Numbered from the stretch's first letter, positions 7,789 to 18,027 are shown. The stretch is DNA of 64,000 nucleotides from Neisseria leonii (GCF_028776105.2 NZ_CP145606.1:496001-560000), one strand, 5' to 3'. Notes: generated by a model not told the origin, from the letters alone. Numbers and translations are program-made.

Positions 7789-9741
7789 TCAGCTGCCGAT
7801 TAACTGGATGCGTTTGCCGGGAATCAGCACACTGCCGTCGTTAGCCCGGCGTACGTCTTCGGCATTCATATTGAAACGGCGGGCAATGTCGTTGATGGTG
7901 TCGCCCTGCCGTATCGTGTACGACACTTGGCGGACGGTTGCCGCAGGCGCGGCGGAACGGGCGGCGGCAATGTTGAGCATCTGCCCCAAGCGGATATTGT
8001 TGCCGCGGATATTGTTGGCGGTAATCAGATCGGCTACGCTCACATTATAGCGCCGGGCGATATTGAACAAAGTATCGCCGCTCTCGACACGGTGGGTACC
8101 GGCAGGTGTTTTCGGGGCGGCTGATGTGCTGCGGACTGTGCTGCTGTGTTCCGTTTGGCGCGGCACGGCGGCTGGTACTTCTGTTTCCAAGCGTCGGCTG
8201 GCAGCCTGAGCCAGTGCGAACAGTTCGTCTCCGTCCGGTGTGGCGGCCTCCGGGAGGGCAGCTGTATAGGACGTTCCGGTTTGCGGGGCGGTTTGTACGA
8301 TAAAATTCTGCTGGATGCCGTCGGCGTTCTGCACCGCCGGATTCAGGCTGTCTGCCGCAGTATTGAGGCTGCCGGTTGCCGGGTCGGTATCGGCTATGGC
8401 AGCGGTTTGTGCGACAACAGTAACAGTCTGCCGTTCGGGTACAGGGGCGGAACGTACGGTCTGCACGGCGGGATAGGCTTCACGCTGTGCGGCGGGCGGA
8501 TTGAGCGGCTGGACGGTAAAATCCGGCACGCTGCGCGCTGCGGCGGTCTGGAAAGCGGGTTCGGCAGACAGGGCTTTATCCGGTGCGGCAAAATCGATGC
8601 CGATATTGCTGCTGCGGTTCAGGCTGTTTTTGGCAACCAGTATGCTGCGCCCGGCACCGACGGTGTTGCCGCGCAGGTTGTTGAGGCTGCGCAGTTCGCC
8701 GACGCTCATGCCGGTTTCTGCGGCAATGGCGCTCAGGCCGGTATGGGTGTAGGTAGTGTAAACGTCCCAAGACAGCAGGGTGTTTTTGTCGGCTTTGCTG
8801 TAGTTGCGCTCGAATGTGCCGACGGAGGCGGCCGGTATCAGCATTTTGCGTCGACCGTTTTGCGGCAGGAAAACCGGTGCGTTAAAGGCCGGATTGAGCG
8901 TTAAAAATTCGGTTTCGCTGATGCCGGCCAGACGGGCGGCAGCGCTGATGTCGATGGGCTGATTGATTTGAACCGCTTTAAAGTAGGGGCGGGTGTCGAT
9001 TTCAGTCAGGTTGATGCCGAAGTAGTCGGGATTATTGACAATATTGCGCACGGCCAAAAGCTTGGGGACATAGTTGCGCGTTTCGTTGGGCATACGCAGG
9101 TTTTCGTAAACCGGATCCAGGCCTTGGGCGCGGGCGCGGGCGACGGCGCGGCCGACATTGCCTTCGCCCCAGTTGTAGGCGGCCAAAGCCAGAGACCAGT
9201 CGCCGAACATGCCGTGCAGGTATTGCAGGTAGTTCAGAGCGGCGTGGGTGGCGGCGTAAACATCGTGGCGGCCGTCATACAGCGGGGTTTGCTCCAACCC
9301 GTACTGGCGGCCGGTGGCCGGCATAAACTGCCACAGCCCCGATGCGCCGACGGGCGAGCGCGCTTTGGTAACGAACGCGCTTTCGATAAAGGGCAGCAGC
9401 GCGATTTCGGCGGGCATGCCGCGTTTGGCGACTTCTGCGCTGATAAAGGAGAGATACGGTTTGCTGCGGTCGATGGTGCGGTTGAAGTAGGCGCTGTTGG
9501 CGGCCAGCCTGCGTTCGTGGCTGCGCACAAGTTCGGGATTGACTTCGCTGATGGCGAATTGGTTGCGCAACTGGTTCCAGAGGCTGCCGAAAGCGGCTTT
9601 GGGTGTGCCGTGATCCATCGGCGCGGCGTTGAGGCGCATCATGGCATGGCCGATTTGGGCGGGGCTGTAAGTCTGGCCTGCGGCCGCTGCGGACAGGAAA
9701 AGGCCGGCAACGGCGGCAGAAAGGGCTGTTCGGGAACGCAT
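7789..9741 (-). CDS. mltD: Membrane-bound lytic transglycosylase D-like, SLT plus LysM
   Basis: Periplasmic peptidoglycan lytic transglycosylase of 650 residues from the ATG at 9741 (AAGG upstream). A signal peptide (ALSAAVAGLFLSAAAAGQ) leads to an SLT domain with the MltD-type catalytic motif LLPFIESAFVTKARSPVGASGLWQFMPATG and later LALAAYNWGEGNVGRA. After a long Ala/Pro/Thr-rich, probably disordered linker come LysM peptidoglycan-binding modules: one weak near the middle (THTGLSAIAAETGMSVGELRS) and two clear ones at the C-terminus (HRVESGDTLFNIARRYNVS and SYTIRQGDTINDIARRFNM). No lipobox is seen, so it may be soluble rather than a lipoprotein like E. coli MltD. Confidence 0.92.
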   Translation of the reverse strand: MRSRTALSAAVAGLFLSAAAAGQTYSPAQIGHAMMRLNAAPMDHGTPKAAFGSLWNQLRNQFAISEVNPELVRSHERRLAANSAYFNRTIDRSKPYLSFISAEVAKRGMPAEIALLPFIESAFVTKARSPVGASGLWQFMPATGRQYGLEQTPLYDGRHDVYAATHAALNYLQYLHGMFGDWSLALAAYNWGEGNVGRAVARARAQGLDPVYENLRMPNETRNYVPKLLAVRNIVNNPDYFGINLTEIDTRPYFKAVQINQPIDISAAARLAGISETEFLTLNPAFNAPVFLPQNGRRKMLIPAASVGTFERNYSKADKNTLLSWDVYTTYTHTGLSAIAAETGMSVGELRSLNNLRGNTVGAGRSILVAKNSLNRSSNIGIDFAAPDKALSAEPAFQTAAARSVPDFTVQPLNPPAAQREAYPAVQTVRSAPVPERQTVTVVAQTAAIADTDPATGSLNTAADSLNPAVQNADGIQQNFIVQTAPQTGTSYTAALPEAATPDGDELFALAQAASRRLETEVPAAVPRQTEHSSTVRSTSAAPKTPAGTHRVESGDTLFNIARRYNVSVADLITANNIRGNNIRLGQMLNIAAARSAAPAATVRQVSYTIRQGDTINDIARRFNMNAEDVRRANDGSVLIPGKRIQLIGS

Positions 9742-9912
9742 GTTGAACCTTGCTGATGACACACGACAATCGACCGATGGTAACTTGCCTGTCAAACATC
9801 CGTCAAGGATGTCGGATGAAAATACTAAATATTTACATATTCTTAGGCGATTTTCTGATGCGGAATGAGAATTTTTACCGCTTGGCGGATGAGGCGGAAA
9901 CGGGGCGGCGCA

Positions 9913-9942
9913 TTGGATTTAAAGCGGTTTTTCGGATAAAAT
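9913..9942 (+). promoter_or_regulatory. Probable sigma70 promoter of lepA
   Basis: TTGGAT (9913-9918), 18 bases, TAAAAT (9937-9942). It would give a leader of about 150 bases ending at the lepA ATG. Confidence 0.45.
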
Positions 9943-9999
9943 GCGCGCCGTTATCCGTTTCGGACACCGGCGCGGCATTCCGTCGGAAAAGCTGCGCCG

Positions 10000-10079
10000 G
10001 AGGCCGTCTGAAAAACGGCGGCACCGTTCGGCAACCCGTCGGCAGCCGGCGGCCGGTGCCTGCGGTTTTCAGACGGCCT
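10000..10079. repeat. Long-loop inverted DUS pair in the lepA leader
   Basis: GAGGCCGTCTGAAAAACGG and CGGTTTTCAGACGGCCTT are complementary with about 45 bases between. In the transcript this would fold as a long hairpin ending about 24 bases before the lepA start. It could attenuate or simply be an uptake-sequence pair. Confidence 0.55.
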
Positions 10080-10102
10080 TTCGATTGAATTGTTTGAAAA
10101 TT

Positions 10103-11899
10103 ATGAAAAATATCAGAAATTTCTCCATTATCGCCCATATCGACCACGGCAAGTCAACGCTGGCCGACCGCTTCATCCAATATTGCGGCGGTTTGGAAAA
10201 CCGCGAAATGAGCGCGCAGGTGCTCGATTCGATGGACATCGAAAAAGAGCGCGGTATCACGATTAAGGCGCAGACCGCCGCACTGCAATACCGTGCGCGG
10301 GACGGGGAGGTTTATCATCTGAATCTGATCGATACGCCCGGGCACGTCGATTTTTCGTATGAAGTTTCCCGCTCGCTTTCGGCCTGCGAAGGCGCGCTGC
10401 TGGTGGTGGACGCATCGCAGGGCGTGGAAGCGCAAACCGTGGCCAACTGCTATACCGCGATTGATTTGGGCGTGGAAGTAGTGCCGGTGCTGAATAAAAT
10501 CGATTTGCCTGCGGCCGATCCCGACCGTGTGGCGCAGGAAATCGAGGACATTATCGGCATCGATGCGGTGGGTGCGGTAACCTGTTCGGCCAAAAGCGGC
10601 TTGGGCGTGGAAGATGTTTTGGAAGAAATCGTTGCCAAAGTGCCCGCGCCCGAAGGAGATGCCGCCGCGCCGTTGCAGGCGGTGATTATCGATTCGTGGT
10701 TTGACAATTATGTCGGCGTGGTGATGCTGATTCGGGTGAAAAACGGCACCATCAGACTGAAAGACAAGGTGCGTTTTATGAGCACCAAGGCCGAATCGCA
10801 GGTAGAACAGCTGGGCGTATTTACGCCCAAATCAGTCAATAAAGAGATGCTGAGCGCGGGGCAGGTGGGCTTTCTGATTACCGGCGTGAAAGAACTGGGG
10901 CAGGCCAAAGTGGGCGACACAGTTACTTTGGTGCAGAATCCTGCCGCCGAGCCGCTGCCCGGCTTCAAAGAAGTGCAGAGTCAGGTATTTGCCGGCCTGT
11001 ATCCGGTGGAAAGCCACGATTACGAAGCCCTGCGCGATGCGCTGGAAAAACTGCAATTAAATGATGCATCGCTGAAATTCGAGCCGGAGGTGTCGCAGGC
11101 TTTGGGTTTCGGTTTCCGCTGCGGTTTTTTGGGTCTGCTGCATTTGGAGATTGTGCAGGAGCGGCTGGAACGCGAATTCGATATGGATTTGATTACCACC
11201 GCGCCGACGGTGGTATATGAAGTGATTCTGAAAAGCGGCGAGAAAATTCTGGTGGAGAATCCGTCGAAACTGCCCGATACCGGCAGCATCGAAACCATTC
11301 TCGAGCCGATTATCACGGCAACGATTCTGGTGCCGCAGGATTATGTCGGCAATGTGATGACGCTGTGCAATCAAAAGCGTGGTGTACAGGCCAATATGCA
11401 GTATCTCGGCCGTCAAGTCATGCTGACCTATGATCTGCCGATGAACGAAGTGGTGATGGATTTCTTCGACAAACTCAAATCCACTTCGCGCGGTTATGCT
11501 TCGCTGGATTATGAGTTTAAAGAGTTTCAGCCGTCTGATCTGATTAAGCTCGATATTATGGTGAACGGCGAAAAAGTCGATGCGTTAAGCCTGATTGTAC
11601 ACCGCCAGAGTTCGGTACACCGGGGGCGCGAACTGGCGGCGAAAATGCGCGAGCTGATTCCGCGCCAGATGTTCGATATTGCGGTTCAGGCTTCCATCGG
11701 CAGCCAGATTATTGCGCGCGAAAACGTGAAAGCCCTGCGCAAAAACGTTTTGGCGAAATGCTACGGCGGCGATATTACGCGTAAGAAAAAGCTGTTGGAG
11801 AAACAGAAAGCGGGTAAACGCCGTATGAAACAGGTAGGCAATGTGGAAATTCCGCAAAGTGCGTTTTTGGCCATTTTGCAGGTGGGAGACAAATCATGA
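10103..11899 (+). CDS. lepA: Elongation factor 4
   Basis: Ribosome-binding translational GTPase, 598 residues, the usual length for LepA. The GTPase motifs are AHIDHGKST (P-loop), DTPGHVDF (G3) and NKIDLPAA (G4); the C-terminus has the LepA-specific [25 protein letters not shown]. The start at 10103 begins [17 protein letters not shown]; the open frame upstream is DUS-rich leader. The gene overlaps lepB by four bases (ATGA), the classic lepA-lepB operon with the signal peptidase. Confidence 0.97.
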   Translation: MKNIRNFSIIAHIDHGKSTLADRFIQYCGGLENREMSAQVLDSMDIEKERGITIKAQTAALQYRARDGEVYHLNLIDTPGHVDFSYEVSRSLSACEGALLVVDASQGVEAQTVANCYTAIDLGVEVVPVLNKIDLPAADPDRVAQEIEDIIGIDAVGAVTCSAKSGLGVEDVLEEIVAKVPAPEGDAAAPLQAVIIDSWFDNYVGVVMLIRVKNGTIRLKDKVRFMSTKAESQVEQLGVFTPKSVNKEMLSAGQVGFLITGVKELGQAKVGDTVTLVQNPAAEPLPGFKEVQSQVFAGLYPVESHDYEALRDALEKLQLNDASLKFEPEVSQALGFGFRCGFLGLLHLEIVQERLEREFDMDLITTAPTVVYEVILKSGEKILVENPSKLPDTGSIETILEPIITATILVPQDYVGNVMTLCNQKRGVQANMQYLGRQVMLTYDLPMNEVVMDFFDKLKSTSRGYASLDYEFKEFQPSDLIKLDIMVNGEKVDALSLIVHRQSSVHRGRELAAKMRELIPRQMFDIAVQASIGSQIIARENVKALRKNVLAKCYGGDITRKKKLLEKQKAGKRRMKQVGNVEIPQSAFLAILQVGDKS

Positions 11900-12873
11900 C
11901 AGTTTGGTTTGCAGCGGCACTCGCGGCCGTAGCGGCAGGTGCGGTAATGTGGTTCAGAAGCAGCAAAACGCGCACGGAAAACGGCGAATGGAACAACGGC
12001 CTGCAATGGGCGTATCTGCTGATGCTGGTGGGTGTGTTCGGCCTGCTGGCTTCGGCGATGAGCTTTACCGCCGTGTTGCTGGTTTTTGTGTTGTTTACGG
12101 GTGCGGTATGGCTGTGGCGCCGTCTGAAAGTGGGCAAAAACCGTATCGACGACAATCATTTCCGCGACTATATGGCGGGCTTTTTCCCGATTATCGCGCT
12201 GATTTTCGTCTTGCGCAGTTTTATTGCCGAGCCGTTTCAGATTCCTTCCAGCTCGATGAGGCCGGGGCTGGTGGCAGGCGATTTTATTCTGGTCAATAAA
12301 TTTGCCTACGGTATCCGCACTCCGGTTGTCAATAATGTGCTGGTCGATACCGGCAAAGTGGCGCGCGGCGATGTGATGGTGTTCAATTATCCCGAATCGC
12401 CCCAAGTCAATTACATCAAGCGCGTGATCGGCCTGCCCGGCGATTTGGTGGAATACCGCAATAAAACATTGAGCATCAACGGCCGGACCGTGCCGGACAG
12501 TGCAGAAGGCGCGCAGAGTTACCGCGAAAATACCGCCCAATACGGCACGGTGGACATTCGGGCCGAAGTATTCGGCGAAACCTTGGGCGGCCGCCGTTTC
12601 CAAGTGCTGAAAATGCCCGAACAGCCCGCGTTTCTGCCGCAGGGGGTGCGCAGCGGTTTCCCGTTCCGCGAAAACTGCGAATATGCGGAAGACGGTACTT
12701 GGTTTTCCTGCCGTGTTCCCGAAGGGCATTATTTTATGTTGGGCGACAACCGCGACAACAGTGAAGACTCGCGTTATTGGGGTTTTGTCAGCGACAAACT
12801 GGTGGTCGGCAAGGCGTTTTTGATTTGGATGAATTTCGGCGACTTCTCGCGGATCGGCAAACGGATTGAATAA
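11896..12873 (+). CDS. lepB: Signal peptidase I
   Basis: Removes signal peptides from exported proteins at the inner membrane; 325 residues. Three hydrophobic segments occupy roughly the first 110 residues (one before and one after a short basic loop, then the helix leading into the catalytic domain). The nucleophile Ser is in IPSSSMRPG and the general-base Lys in [25 protein letters not shown] is the conserved box E. Starts at the ATGA overlap with lepA, so translation is coupled. Confidence 0.97.
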   Translation: MTVWFAAALAAVAAGAVMWFRSSKTRTENGEWNNGLQWAYLLMLVGVFGLLASAMSFTAVLLVFVLFTGAVWLWRRLKVGKNRIDDNHFRDYMAGFFPIIALIFVLRSFIAEPFQIPSSSMRPGLVAGDFILVNKFAYGIRTPVVNNVLVDTGKVARGDVMVFNYPESPQVNYIKRVIGLPGDLVEYRNKTLSINGRTVPDSAEGAQSYRENTAQYGTVDIRAEVFGETLGGRRFQVLKMPEQPAFLPQGVRSGFPFRENCEYAEDGTWFSCRVPEGHYFMLGDNRDNSEDSRYWGFVSDKLVVGKAFLIWMNFGDFSRIGKRIE

Positions 12874-12940
12874 AGCGCCGATGTGAAAGGCTCAAAGATA
12901 GAGTGGCACTTTTCAGTTTCTTGGCGTTTGGACGATATTA

Positions 12941-12980
12941 AGGCCGTCTGAAAACAGCATCAGCTTGTTTCAGACGGCCT
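12941..12980. terminator. DUS-pair hairpin after lepB
   Basis: GGCCGTCTGAAAACA is matched by TGTTTCAGACGGCC around a short loop, between the convergent lepB and purN genes. Confidence 0.75.
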
Positions 12981-13014
12981 TGTTGGATATGGTTTTCGAT
13001 GCAGGCGGCCGCCG

Positions 13015-13641
13015 TCAGGCCAGCAACTGCGCGCCGGCATCGGGCGGTAAGCTGCCGGTAACGCGGTTTTGGCGGATTTTCAGACGGCCTGCGGCAAAAT
13101 CGGCCACGGCCTGCGGGTAGAGTTTGTGTTCCACTGCCAGCACACGTGCGGCCAGATCGTCGGCCGTGTCGCCGTCCAAAACCGGTACTGCGCCTTGTGC
13201 GATGATCGGCCCGCAGTCCAGTTCGGCAGTAACAAAGTGAATGGTACAGCCGGCCACGCGGCAGCCTTCGGCCAATGCACGCTCGTGCGTGTGCAGGCCG
13301 GGAAACGCAGGCAGCAGCGAGGGGTGGATATTCATCAGACGGCCTTCGTAATGCGTGCAGAATGCGGGGGTGAGAATGCGCATAAAACCGGCCAGTACCA
13401 CCAAATCGGGCCGGTAACCGTCAATCAGCGACATCATGGCACGGTCAAAGGCTTCGCGGCTGTCGAAATCTTTGTGGTTGAGCGCGGCGGTCTCTATACC
13501 GCGCGCTTGCGCCCAAGCCAAACCGGCGGCATCGGGGCGGTTGCTCAAAACGGCGGCAATCCGCACATCGGGCAGGCGGGCTGCGACAATGGCCTGCATA
13601 TTGCTGCCTCGGCCGGAAATCAGGATAACGACGTTTTTCAT
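13015..13641 (-). CDS. purN: Phosphoribosylglycinamide formyltransferase
   Basis: Transfers a formyl group from 10-formyl-THF to GAR in purine synthesis; 208 residues, normal length. Substrate loop ISGRGSNMQA at the N-terminus, formyl-transfer motif NIHPSLLPAFPG with the catalytic His, and the conserved Asp in VTAELDCGPII. The final part (RLKIRQNRV) is encoded by a DUS that the gene has incorporated. The gene stands alone, facing lepB. Confidence 0.96.
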   Translation of the reverse strand: MKNVVILISGRGSNMQAIVAARLPDVRIAAVLSNRPDAAGLAWAQARGIETAALNHKDFDSREAFDRAMMSLIDGYRPDLVVLAGFMRILTPAFCTHYEGRLMNIHPSLLPAFPGLHTHERALAEGCRVAGCTIHFVTAELDCGPIIAQGAVPVLDGDTADDLAARVLAVEHKLYPQAVADFAAGRLKIRQNRVTGSLPPDAGAQLLA

Positions 13642-13723
13642 AGTGTGTTTCCGTGTGTCAGTCAGAGTAGGGCAAACGGCGGTGTTCAGACGGCCTCGGG
13701 CAGCCGGAGCCGCCGTCAGCTGT

Positions 13724-14203
13724 TTAGTGTGTCGGCATTTTGAGCCGGCCGCCGCAACAGTGTTTGAATTTTCTGCCCGAACCGCAGATACAGGGCGATT
13801 TCATCGTGGGTAGGGCAACGGTGGGGTCGATAAAATACCAGCGCCCGCCGATGTATACAAAAGCGGAATCTTCGCGGTGGCAGTGTGTTTCGCCGTCGGC
13901 GCGGAAACGGGCTTCGAACACGACCCGGGCATGGTTTTTGCCGGTGTCGGGAATGTGGTGCAGAACCGTCAGCCCCAGCCATTCGCTGTCTCGGCTGTAA
14001 CGGATAATGGCGGGCATATCCAGCAGCGGCTGCTGGGCGGGGACGGTGGTGTCGCGGATATAGCCGGTTTCGCCCAAGGCGTACGCGCTGTAACGCGAAC
14101 GCATCAGGGTTTCGGCATCGGCGGCCGGGCGGCGGTTTTGGTGCAGCGGCGCGCAGCAGTCGGCATAAGGCGTATCCGTACCGCAGGGGCAGGGCATGGT
14201 CAT
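13724..14203 (-). CDS. ychJ: YchJ-like SEC-C motif protein
   Basis: A 159-residue UPF0225-type protein with two cysteine-rich zinc motifs: [13 protein letters not shown] at the N-terminus and [13 protein letters not shown] (SEC-C) at the C-terminus, around a central domain with [11 protein letters not shown] and the NTF2-like ending [12 protein letters not shown]. The molecular role of this family is unknown. I start it at 14203, where ATGA overlaps the pncB stop; a second ATG at 14197 is possible. The much longer frame continuing to 15235 runs antisense within pncB coding sequence and is not a gene. Confidence 0.85.
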   Translation of the reverse strand: MTMPCPCGTDTPYADCCAPLHQNRRPAADAETLMRSRYSAYALGETGYIRDTTVPAQQPLLDMPAIIRYSRDSEWLGLTVLHHIPDTGKNHARVVFEARFRADGETHCHREDSAFVYIGGRWYFIDPTVALPTMKSPCICGSGRKFKHCCGGRLKMPTH

Positions 14204-15423
14204 GCCGTGCCGCCCTGAGGTTCGGGGATTTGGAATACTTGGCGCAGATAGGCCAGGAACGTATCGTTGTCGGTCATGGTTTTGCCGGGGCTGTCGGAAA
14301 TTTTGGCTACCGATTGGCCGTTGCATTCCACCAGCTTCAAGACGATGTTCAGCGTGGTATGTCCCAAGTCGTTGGTCAGGTTGGTGCCGATGCCGAAGCT
14401 GGTTTTGAAACGGTCTTTGAAGTATTGGTGCAGGCTCCAAGCTTTTTCCAGATCGAGGCCGTCTGAAAAGGTGAGCATTTTGGTGCGGCTGTCGATTTTG
14501 AGTTTCCGGTAATGCGCATAGGCTTTGTCGCCCCACAGATAGGGATCGCCGCTGTCGTGGCGCAGGCCGTCGAACAGTTTGGCGAAATAGAGGTCGAAAT
14601 CGCGCAGGAAAGCATCCATGCCGACGACATCGGTCAGTGCGATGCCCAAATCGCCCCGGTATTCTTTGACCCATGCTTCGAGCGCGGCTTTCTGGAAATC
14701 GCGCAGGCGCACGTTCAGTGCCTGAAAAGCCTGTAAAAATTCGTGTGCCATCGTGCCGATGGGGGTCAGGTTGAGTTTTTTCGCCAGATAGACGTTGCTG
14801 GTGCCGCGGAACAGCTCCGGCGCGGCGGCGGCCAAGGTTTGCACGACATATTCCTGCCAGGCCAGATTGTAGCGGCGGCGGGTGCCGAAATCGGAAACGA
14901 GAAACGGCGGGTCGGCGGGATTCTGCCGTGCGGCGTATTGTTGCAGCAGGGCGGCTTTGGCGGCCAGACGGCGGCGGCCTTCGGCCAGTACTTCGGGCGT
15001 TTCGAGGCGGCGGAAGTACAGCTCGTTCACAATGGCCAGAATGTAAATCTCGAAAAACATGGCCTGTATCATCGGGCCTTCGATGCGGATATGCAGGCGG
15101 CCTTGTCCGTCGCCGGAGACGCGGACAAAGCGGCGTTTGAGCTGGAACAGTTCGAGATAATCGACAAAATCGCTTTTGATAAAGCGCAGGCTGCGCAGAT
15201 AGGCCAGTTCGTCCTGCGTCAGACGCAGTTCGCACAGATGATCCAGTTCGCGCTCGAGTTCCCCGCGTATTTCGGCCAGCGGATAGACCGTTTGGTCGTT
15301 GTTGCGGCAGCGGAATTCGTACACCCCGTGCGCCTGCGGGAATTGGTGCAGTACCACTTGCAGCATGGTGAATTTATAGAGATCGGTGTCCAGCAGCGAG
15401 CGGATAATCGGCGGATGCGCCAT
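14200..15423 (-). CDS. pncB: Nicotinate phosphoribosyltransferase
   Basis: Makes nicotinate mononucleotide in NAD salvage; 407 residues. Family landmarks include the N-terminal [13 protein letters not shown], the [10 protein letters not shown] segment with the phosphorylated/catalytic region, [16 protein letters not shown] with the conserved His, and GLRHDSGDP. An uptake sequence inside the gene encodes [11 protein letters not shown] near residue 320. Coupled to ychJ by a four-base overlap. Confidence 0.96.
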   Translation of the reverse strand: MAHPPIIRSLLDTDLYKFTMLQVVLHQFPQAHGVYEFRCRNNDQTVYPLAEIRGELERELDHLCELRLTQDELAYLRSLRFIKSDFVDYLELFQLKRRFVRVSGDGQGRLHIRIEGPMIQAMFFEIYILAIVNELYFRRLETPEVLAEGRRRLAAKAALLQQYAARQNPADPPFLVSDFGTRRRYNLAWQEYVVQTLAAAAPELFRGTSNVYLAKKLNLTPIGTMAHEFLQAFQALNVRLRDFQKAALEAWVKEYRGDLGIALTDVVGMDAFLRDFDLYFAKLFDGLRHDSGDPYLWGDKAYAHYRKLKIDSRTKMLTFSDGLDLEKAWSLHQYFKDRFKTSFGIGTNLTNDLGHTTLNIVLKLVECNGQSVAKISDSPGKTMTDNDTFLAYLRQVFQIPEPQGGTA

Positions 15424-15451
15424 GACGGTCTTTCGTAAGCGTTATTTATGG

Positions 15452-15496
15452 AAAAGGCCGTCTGAAAACGGCATGGTTTCTGTTTTCAGACGGCCT
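15452..15496. terminator. DUS-pair hairpin between ridA and pncB
   Basis: AAGGCCGTCTGAAAAC and GTTTTCAGACGGCCT are inverted with a short loop, just after the ridA stop on the minus strand. Confidence 0.7.
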
Positions 15497-15501
15497 GTGC
15501 A

Positions 15502-15891
15502 TCAATCGGCCAATACCAGAACGGCTTCGGCTTCCACCTGTACCCCCTTGGGCAGGGCGGCCACGCCGACGGCGGCACGGGCGGGGTAGGGTTGGGCAAA
15601 ATATTCCGCCATCACTTCGTTGAATACGGCAAAGTTGGCCAAGTCGGTCAGGTAGGCATTCACTTTGACGATGTCTTCCAGCGAACCGCCTGCCGCTTCG
15701 GCCACCGCGCGCAGGTTTTTGAAGACCTGATGGGTTTCGGCGCGGAAATCGCCGTCGCCGACCACCGTCATATCGGCAGGGTTCAGCGGAATCTGGCCGC
15801 TCAGATAAACCGTGTTGCCCGCGCGCACAGCCTGGCTGTATGCGCCGATGGCGGCGGGGGCGTGATCGGTATGGATAATCTGTTTGCTCAT
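15502..15891 (-). CDS. ridA: RidA family enamine/imine deaminase
   Basis: Hydrolyses reactive 2-aminoacrylate and other enamines; 129 residues, standard for Rid[20 protein letters not shown] and the C-terminal [23 protein letters not shown] (with the conserved Arg) are clear. GGAGGTAACG precedes the ATG at 15891. Single-gene unit ending in a DUS hairpin, divergent from the CitE-like gene. Confidence 0.95.
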   Translation of the reverse strand: MSKQIIHTDHAPAAIGAYSQAVRAGNTVYLSGQIPLNPADMTVVGDGDFRAETHQVFKNLRAVAEAAGGSLEDIVKVNAYLTDLANFAVFNEVMAEYFAQPYPARAAVGVAALPKGVQVEAEAVLVLAD

Positions 15892-16010
15892 AAATCGTTA
15901 CCTCCGGGCTGTTTAGGCAAAAAACGGCTTTATGGTAGCAGACTTTCCGCACACGGGCTATATTGATGCCTGCGGTAAAGATACCGCCGGACAGTAATCA
16001 GGAGAAAATG

Positions 16011-16847
16011 ATGGGGAAAATACAGCCGGTCAGTTATTTGTTTGTGCCGGGTATGCGCACCGACCGGATTTCGAAAGCCTTGGCCGCCGGTGCCGACGCA
16101 GTGGTGGTGGACTGGGAGGACGCAGTGGCCGAAGCGGACAAGGCAGCAGCGCGCACCTTGCTGGCCGATTATTTTGCCGTCGGCGGCGCACCGGTGTGGC
16201 TGCGCATCAATGCGGCTGGCAGTGTGCATTATGCGGCAGATGTGGCGGCCCTGCGCACCCTGCCCGACATCATCGGTGTGCTGCTGCCGAAAACGGAGAG
16301 TGCGGCACAGGTGGAGGATTTGGCCCGGGCGTGCGGCCGGCCGGTGCTGGCGGTATTGGAAACGGCGGCCGGTTTGTGCGCGCTGGGCGGCATTGCCGGC
16401 GCGCGGGGCTTATATGCTTTGAGTTATGGCTGCCTGGATTTGTGCTGTCAATTGGGTATCCGCACCGGCAGTGCGGCGGCAGCCGATTTTTTCCGCCGTA
16501 TCGGTTTTGATCTGCTGCTGCACAGTCAGGCAAACGGACTGGCCGCACCCGTTGCGACGATTTTCCCCGATTTCTGCGACGAAGCCGGTTTGGCGGACTA
16601 CGCCGCTTATGCGGCCGATGCCGGTTTCGGCGGTATGCTCTGTATCCACCCGAATCAGCTGCCGACGGTACACCGCGCCTGGCAGCCCGATGCGGCGGCT
16701 TTGGCCGAAGCGGCACAAATTGTGGCGCAGGCCGATGCGGTCGGAGAAGCGGTGTTTGCCGTAAACGGCAAAATGGCGGACAAACCGCTGATCGAGCAGT
16801 CGCGCCGTCTGTTGGAGAGAGCCAAACGGTGCGGCGGTGCAGCGTAG
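16011..16847 (+). CDS. HpcH/HpaI aldolase / CitE-like CoA ester lyase
   Basis: A 278-residue TIM-barrel enzyme of the citrate lyase beta-subunit (CitE) family, which cleave or form carbon-carbon bonds in CoA esters using Mg2+. Seen: SYLFVPGMRTDRISKAL, VVVDWEDAV with acidic metal ligands, LRINAAGS, VLLPKTESA with a conserved Glu, AVLETAAGL and IHPNQL. No citrate lyase alpha or gamma gene is nearby, so it is not part of a citrate lyase complex here and the substrate is unknown. Two ATGs are adjacent (16008 and 16011); GGAG at 16001 fits the second better. Confidence 0.82.
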   Translation: MGKIQPVSYLFVPGMRTDRISKALAAGADAVVVDWEDAVAEADKAAARTLLADYFAVGGAPVWLRINAAGSVHYAADVAALRTLPDIIGVLLPKTESAAQVEDLARACGRPVLAVLETAAGLCALGGIAGARGLYALSYGCLDLCCQLGIRTGSAAAADFFRRIGFDLLLHSQANGLAAPVATIFPDFCDEAGLADYAAYAADAGFGGMLCIHPNQLPTVHRAWQPDAAALAEAAQIVAQADAVGEAVFAVNGKMADKPLIEQSRRLLERAKRCGGAA

Positions 16848-16878
16848 CGGGCGGGTGGCGGAAAGCAGGAAAATGAGT

Positions 16879-16899
16879 GTCGGATATACGGTATCCGAC
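16879..16899. repeat. Palindromic mini-repeat, copy 1
   Basis: GTCGGATA-TACGG-TATCCGAC followed by CTAC. Related copies are at 36530, 49237, 49280 and 49322. Confidence 0.7.
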
Positions 16900-16949
16900 C
16901 TACTGTTTGGTAGGGGAAAAATGGGGGCAAGAACCGCTGTGGCAGCGGT

Positions 16950-17585
16950 TTATTCGATGCCGGCCCATTTGTGTGTCTGCACACTCAATTGCCAATGGAC
17001 GGGGCGGTTGGCGCGGCTGTTCAAGATGCCGATTTGGCGGATGGTATCGTAAATATTCATTTCGCCGTTTTGATCGCAGGGCGAGAGATAGTAATGGGCG
17101 GCACGGATCTGCTGTTCGATTTGCCGTGCGAATGCCAATACGTCGCCGTCGGCCACAATGCGCACTTCCGAGGCCGTCTGAATACACTGTTTGCCGTATT
17201 TTTCCGCATAGCGGGCTTTGGGGCTGGCGGAAACAAAGTCGATTTGCGGCGGTGCGGGGTTGAGGCCGTTGGTTTCCATGCACAGGAAATAGCCCGCATG
17301 TTTCAGTGCATCGAGCAGAACGGGCAAATGCGGCTGTATGGTGGGTTCGCCTCCGGTAATGATGATGTTGCGGGCGGTATAGGCGTTCAGACGGCCTAAA
17401 ATATCGTGCAGCGCCATCATGCCGAAAGTGCGGTAGTCGGTATCGCACCACGGGCAGGCCAGATTGCATTTTCCCAAACGGATAAAGACGGCCGGCATAC
17501 CGGTGTTGTAGCCCTCGCCTTGCAGGCTTTCAAAAATTTCGACAATGCGGTAAGCGGGGTTTTCGGGAAGCATATCGGTCGGCAT
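16950..17585 (-). CDS. queE: 7-carboxy-7-deazaguanine synthase
   Basis: Radical SAM enzyme that makes 7-carboxy-7-deazaguanine in queuosine synthesis. The cluster motif CX3CX2C is CNLACPWC, preceded by FESLQGEG and followed by IIITGGEPTIQ. About 211 residues from the ATG at 17585; a TTG four codons upstream is the alternative. It is the last que gene of the leftward group queC-queD-DUF1304-queE, separated from the DUF1304 gene by about 70 bases. Two uptake sequences inside the gene encode IQTASEVRI and GRLNAYT. Confidence 0.94.
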   Translation of the reverse strand: MPTDMLPENPAYRIVEIFESLQGEGYNTGMPAVFIRLGKCNLACPWCDTDYRTFGMMALHDILGRLNAYTARNIIITGGEPTIQPHLPVLLDALKHAGYFLCMETNGLNPAPPQIDFVSASPKARYAEKYGKQCIQTASEVRIVADGDVLAFARQIEQQIRAAHYYLSPCDQNGEMNIYDTIRQIGILNSRANRPVHWQLSVQTHKWAGIE

Positions 17586-17658
17586 TTCTTGAATCAAGGG
17601 GGCAGGCTGTCTGAAAACGGGTTTTCGGACGGCTGAAAACGGGCTGCCGCAAAGCGGG

Positions 17659-18027
17659 TCAGGCGCATAAAACGGCCGCTAAGGCCAGTGCGGCGGGCAG
17701 ACCCTGTTTGATCAGAATATTCCTGCTTGACGTCAGTGCGCCCCAGAGTGCGGCTGTCAGCACGAAAGCGAGAAACAGCACGGTGGCGGAAGTACGGGCG
17801 TTGTCGGGAGCGAAAAACTGTGCCCAAATGATGCCGGCGGCGAGAAAGCCGTTATACAGCCCCTGATTGCTGAACATGACCTGTACGCGTTTTTGGCGCA
17901 TAAATTCTTCGGGCAGACCGAAAATACGCGAGGCCTGCGGGCCGGGGATTTTGCACATTTCGAGATACATAATGTAAAAATGTTCGGCGGCTACGATTAG
18001 GGTCAGTACGGTTGCCAAGGTTTGCAT
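17659..18027 (-). CDS. DUF1304 family membrane protein
   Basis: A 122-residue integral membrane protein with about four hydrophobic helices (residues 1-20, 50-70, 77-97, 103-121). It matches the DUF1304 pattern: EHFYIMYLEM near the start, the FMRQKRVQVMFSNQGLYNGFLAAG block and a hydrophobic C-terminus. No function is established. It starts three bases after the queD stop, so it is cotranscribed with queuosine genes. Confidence 0.8.
   Translation of the reverse strand: MQTLATVLTLIVAAEHFYIMYLEMCKIPGPQASRIFGLPEEFMRQKRVQVMFSNQGLYNGFLAAGIIWAQFFAPDNARTSATVLFLAFVLTAALWGALTSSRNILIKQGLPAALALAAVLCA

Larger units (their letters stand above)
9742..10102. other. Divergent intergenic region mltD / lepA
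   Basis: Gene-free gap of 361 bases. It holds a TTGACA-like box on the minus strand near 9794-9799 toward mltD, a lepA promoter candidate at 9913-9942, and a long-loop inverted DUS pair in the lepA leader. Confidence 0.6.

Noticed and set aside
13724..15235. A 503-codon frame that looks like one long gene
   Set aside because: Only the last 159 residues (YchJ-like) are protein-like. The rest is low-complexity Arg/Pro sequence within the pncB gene in another frame.
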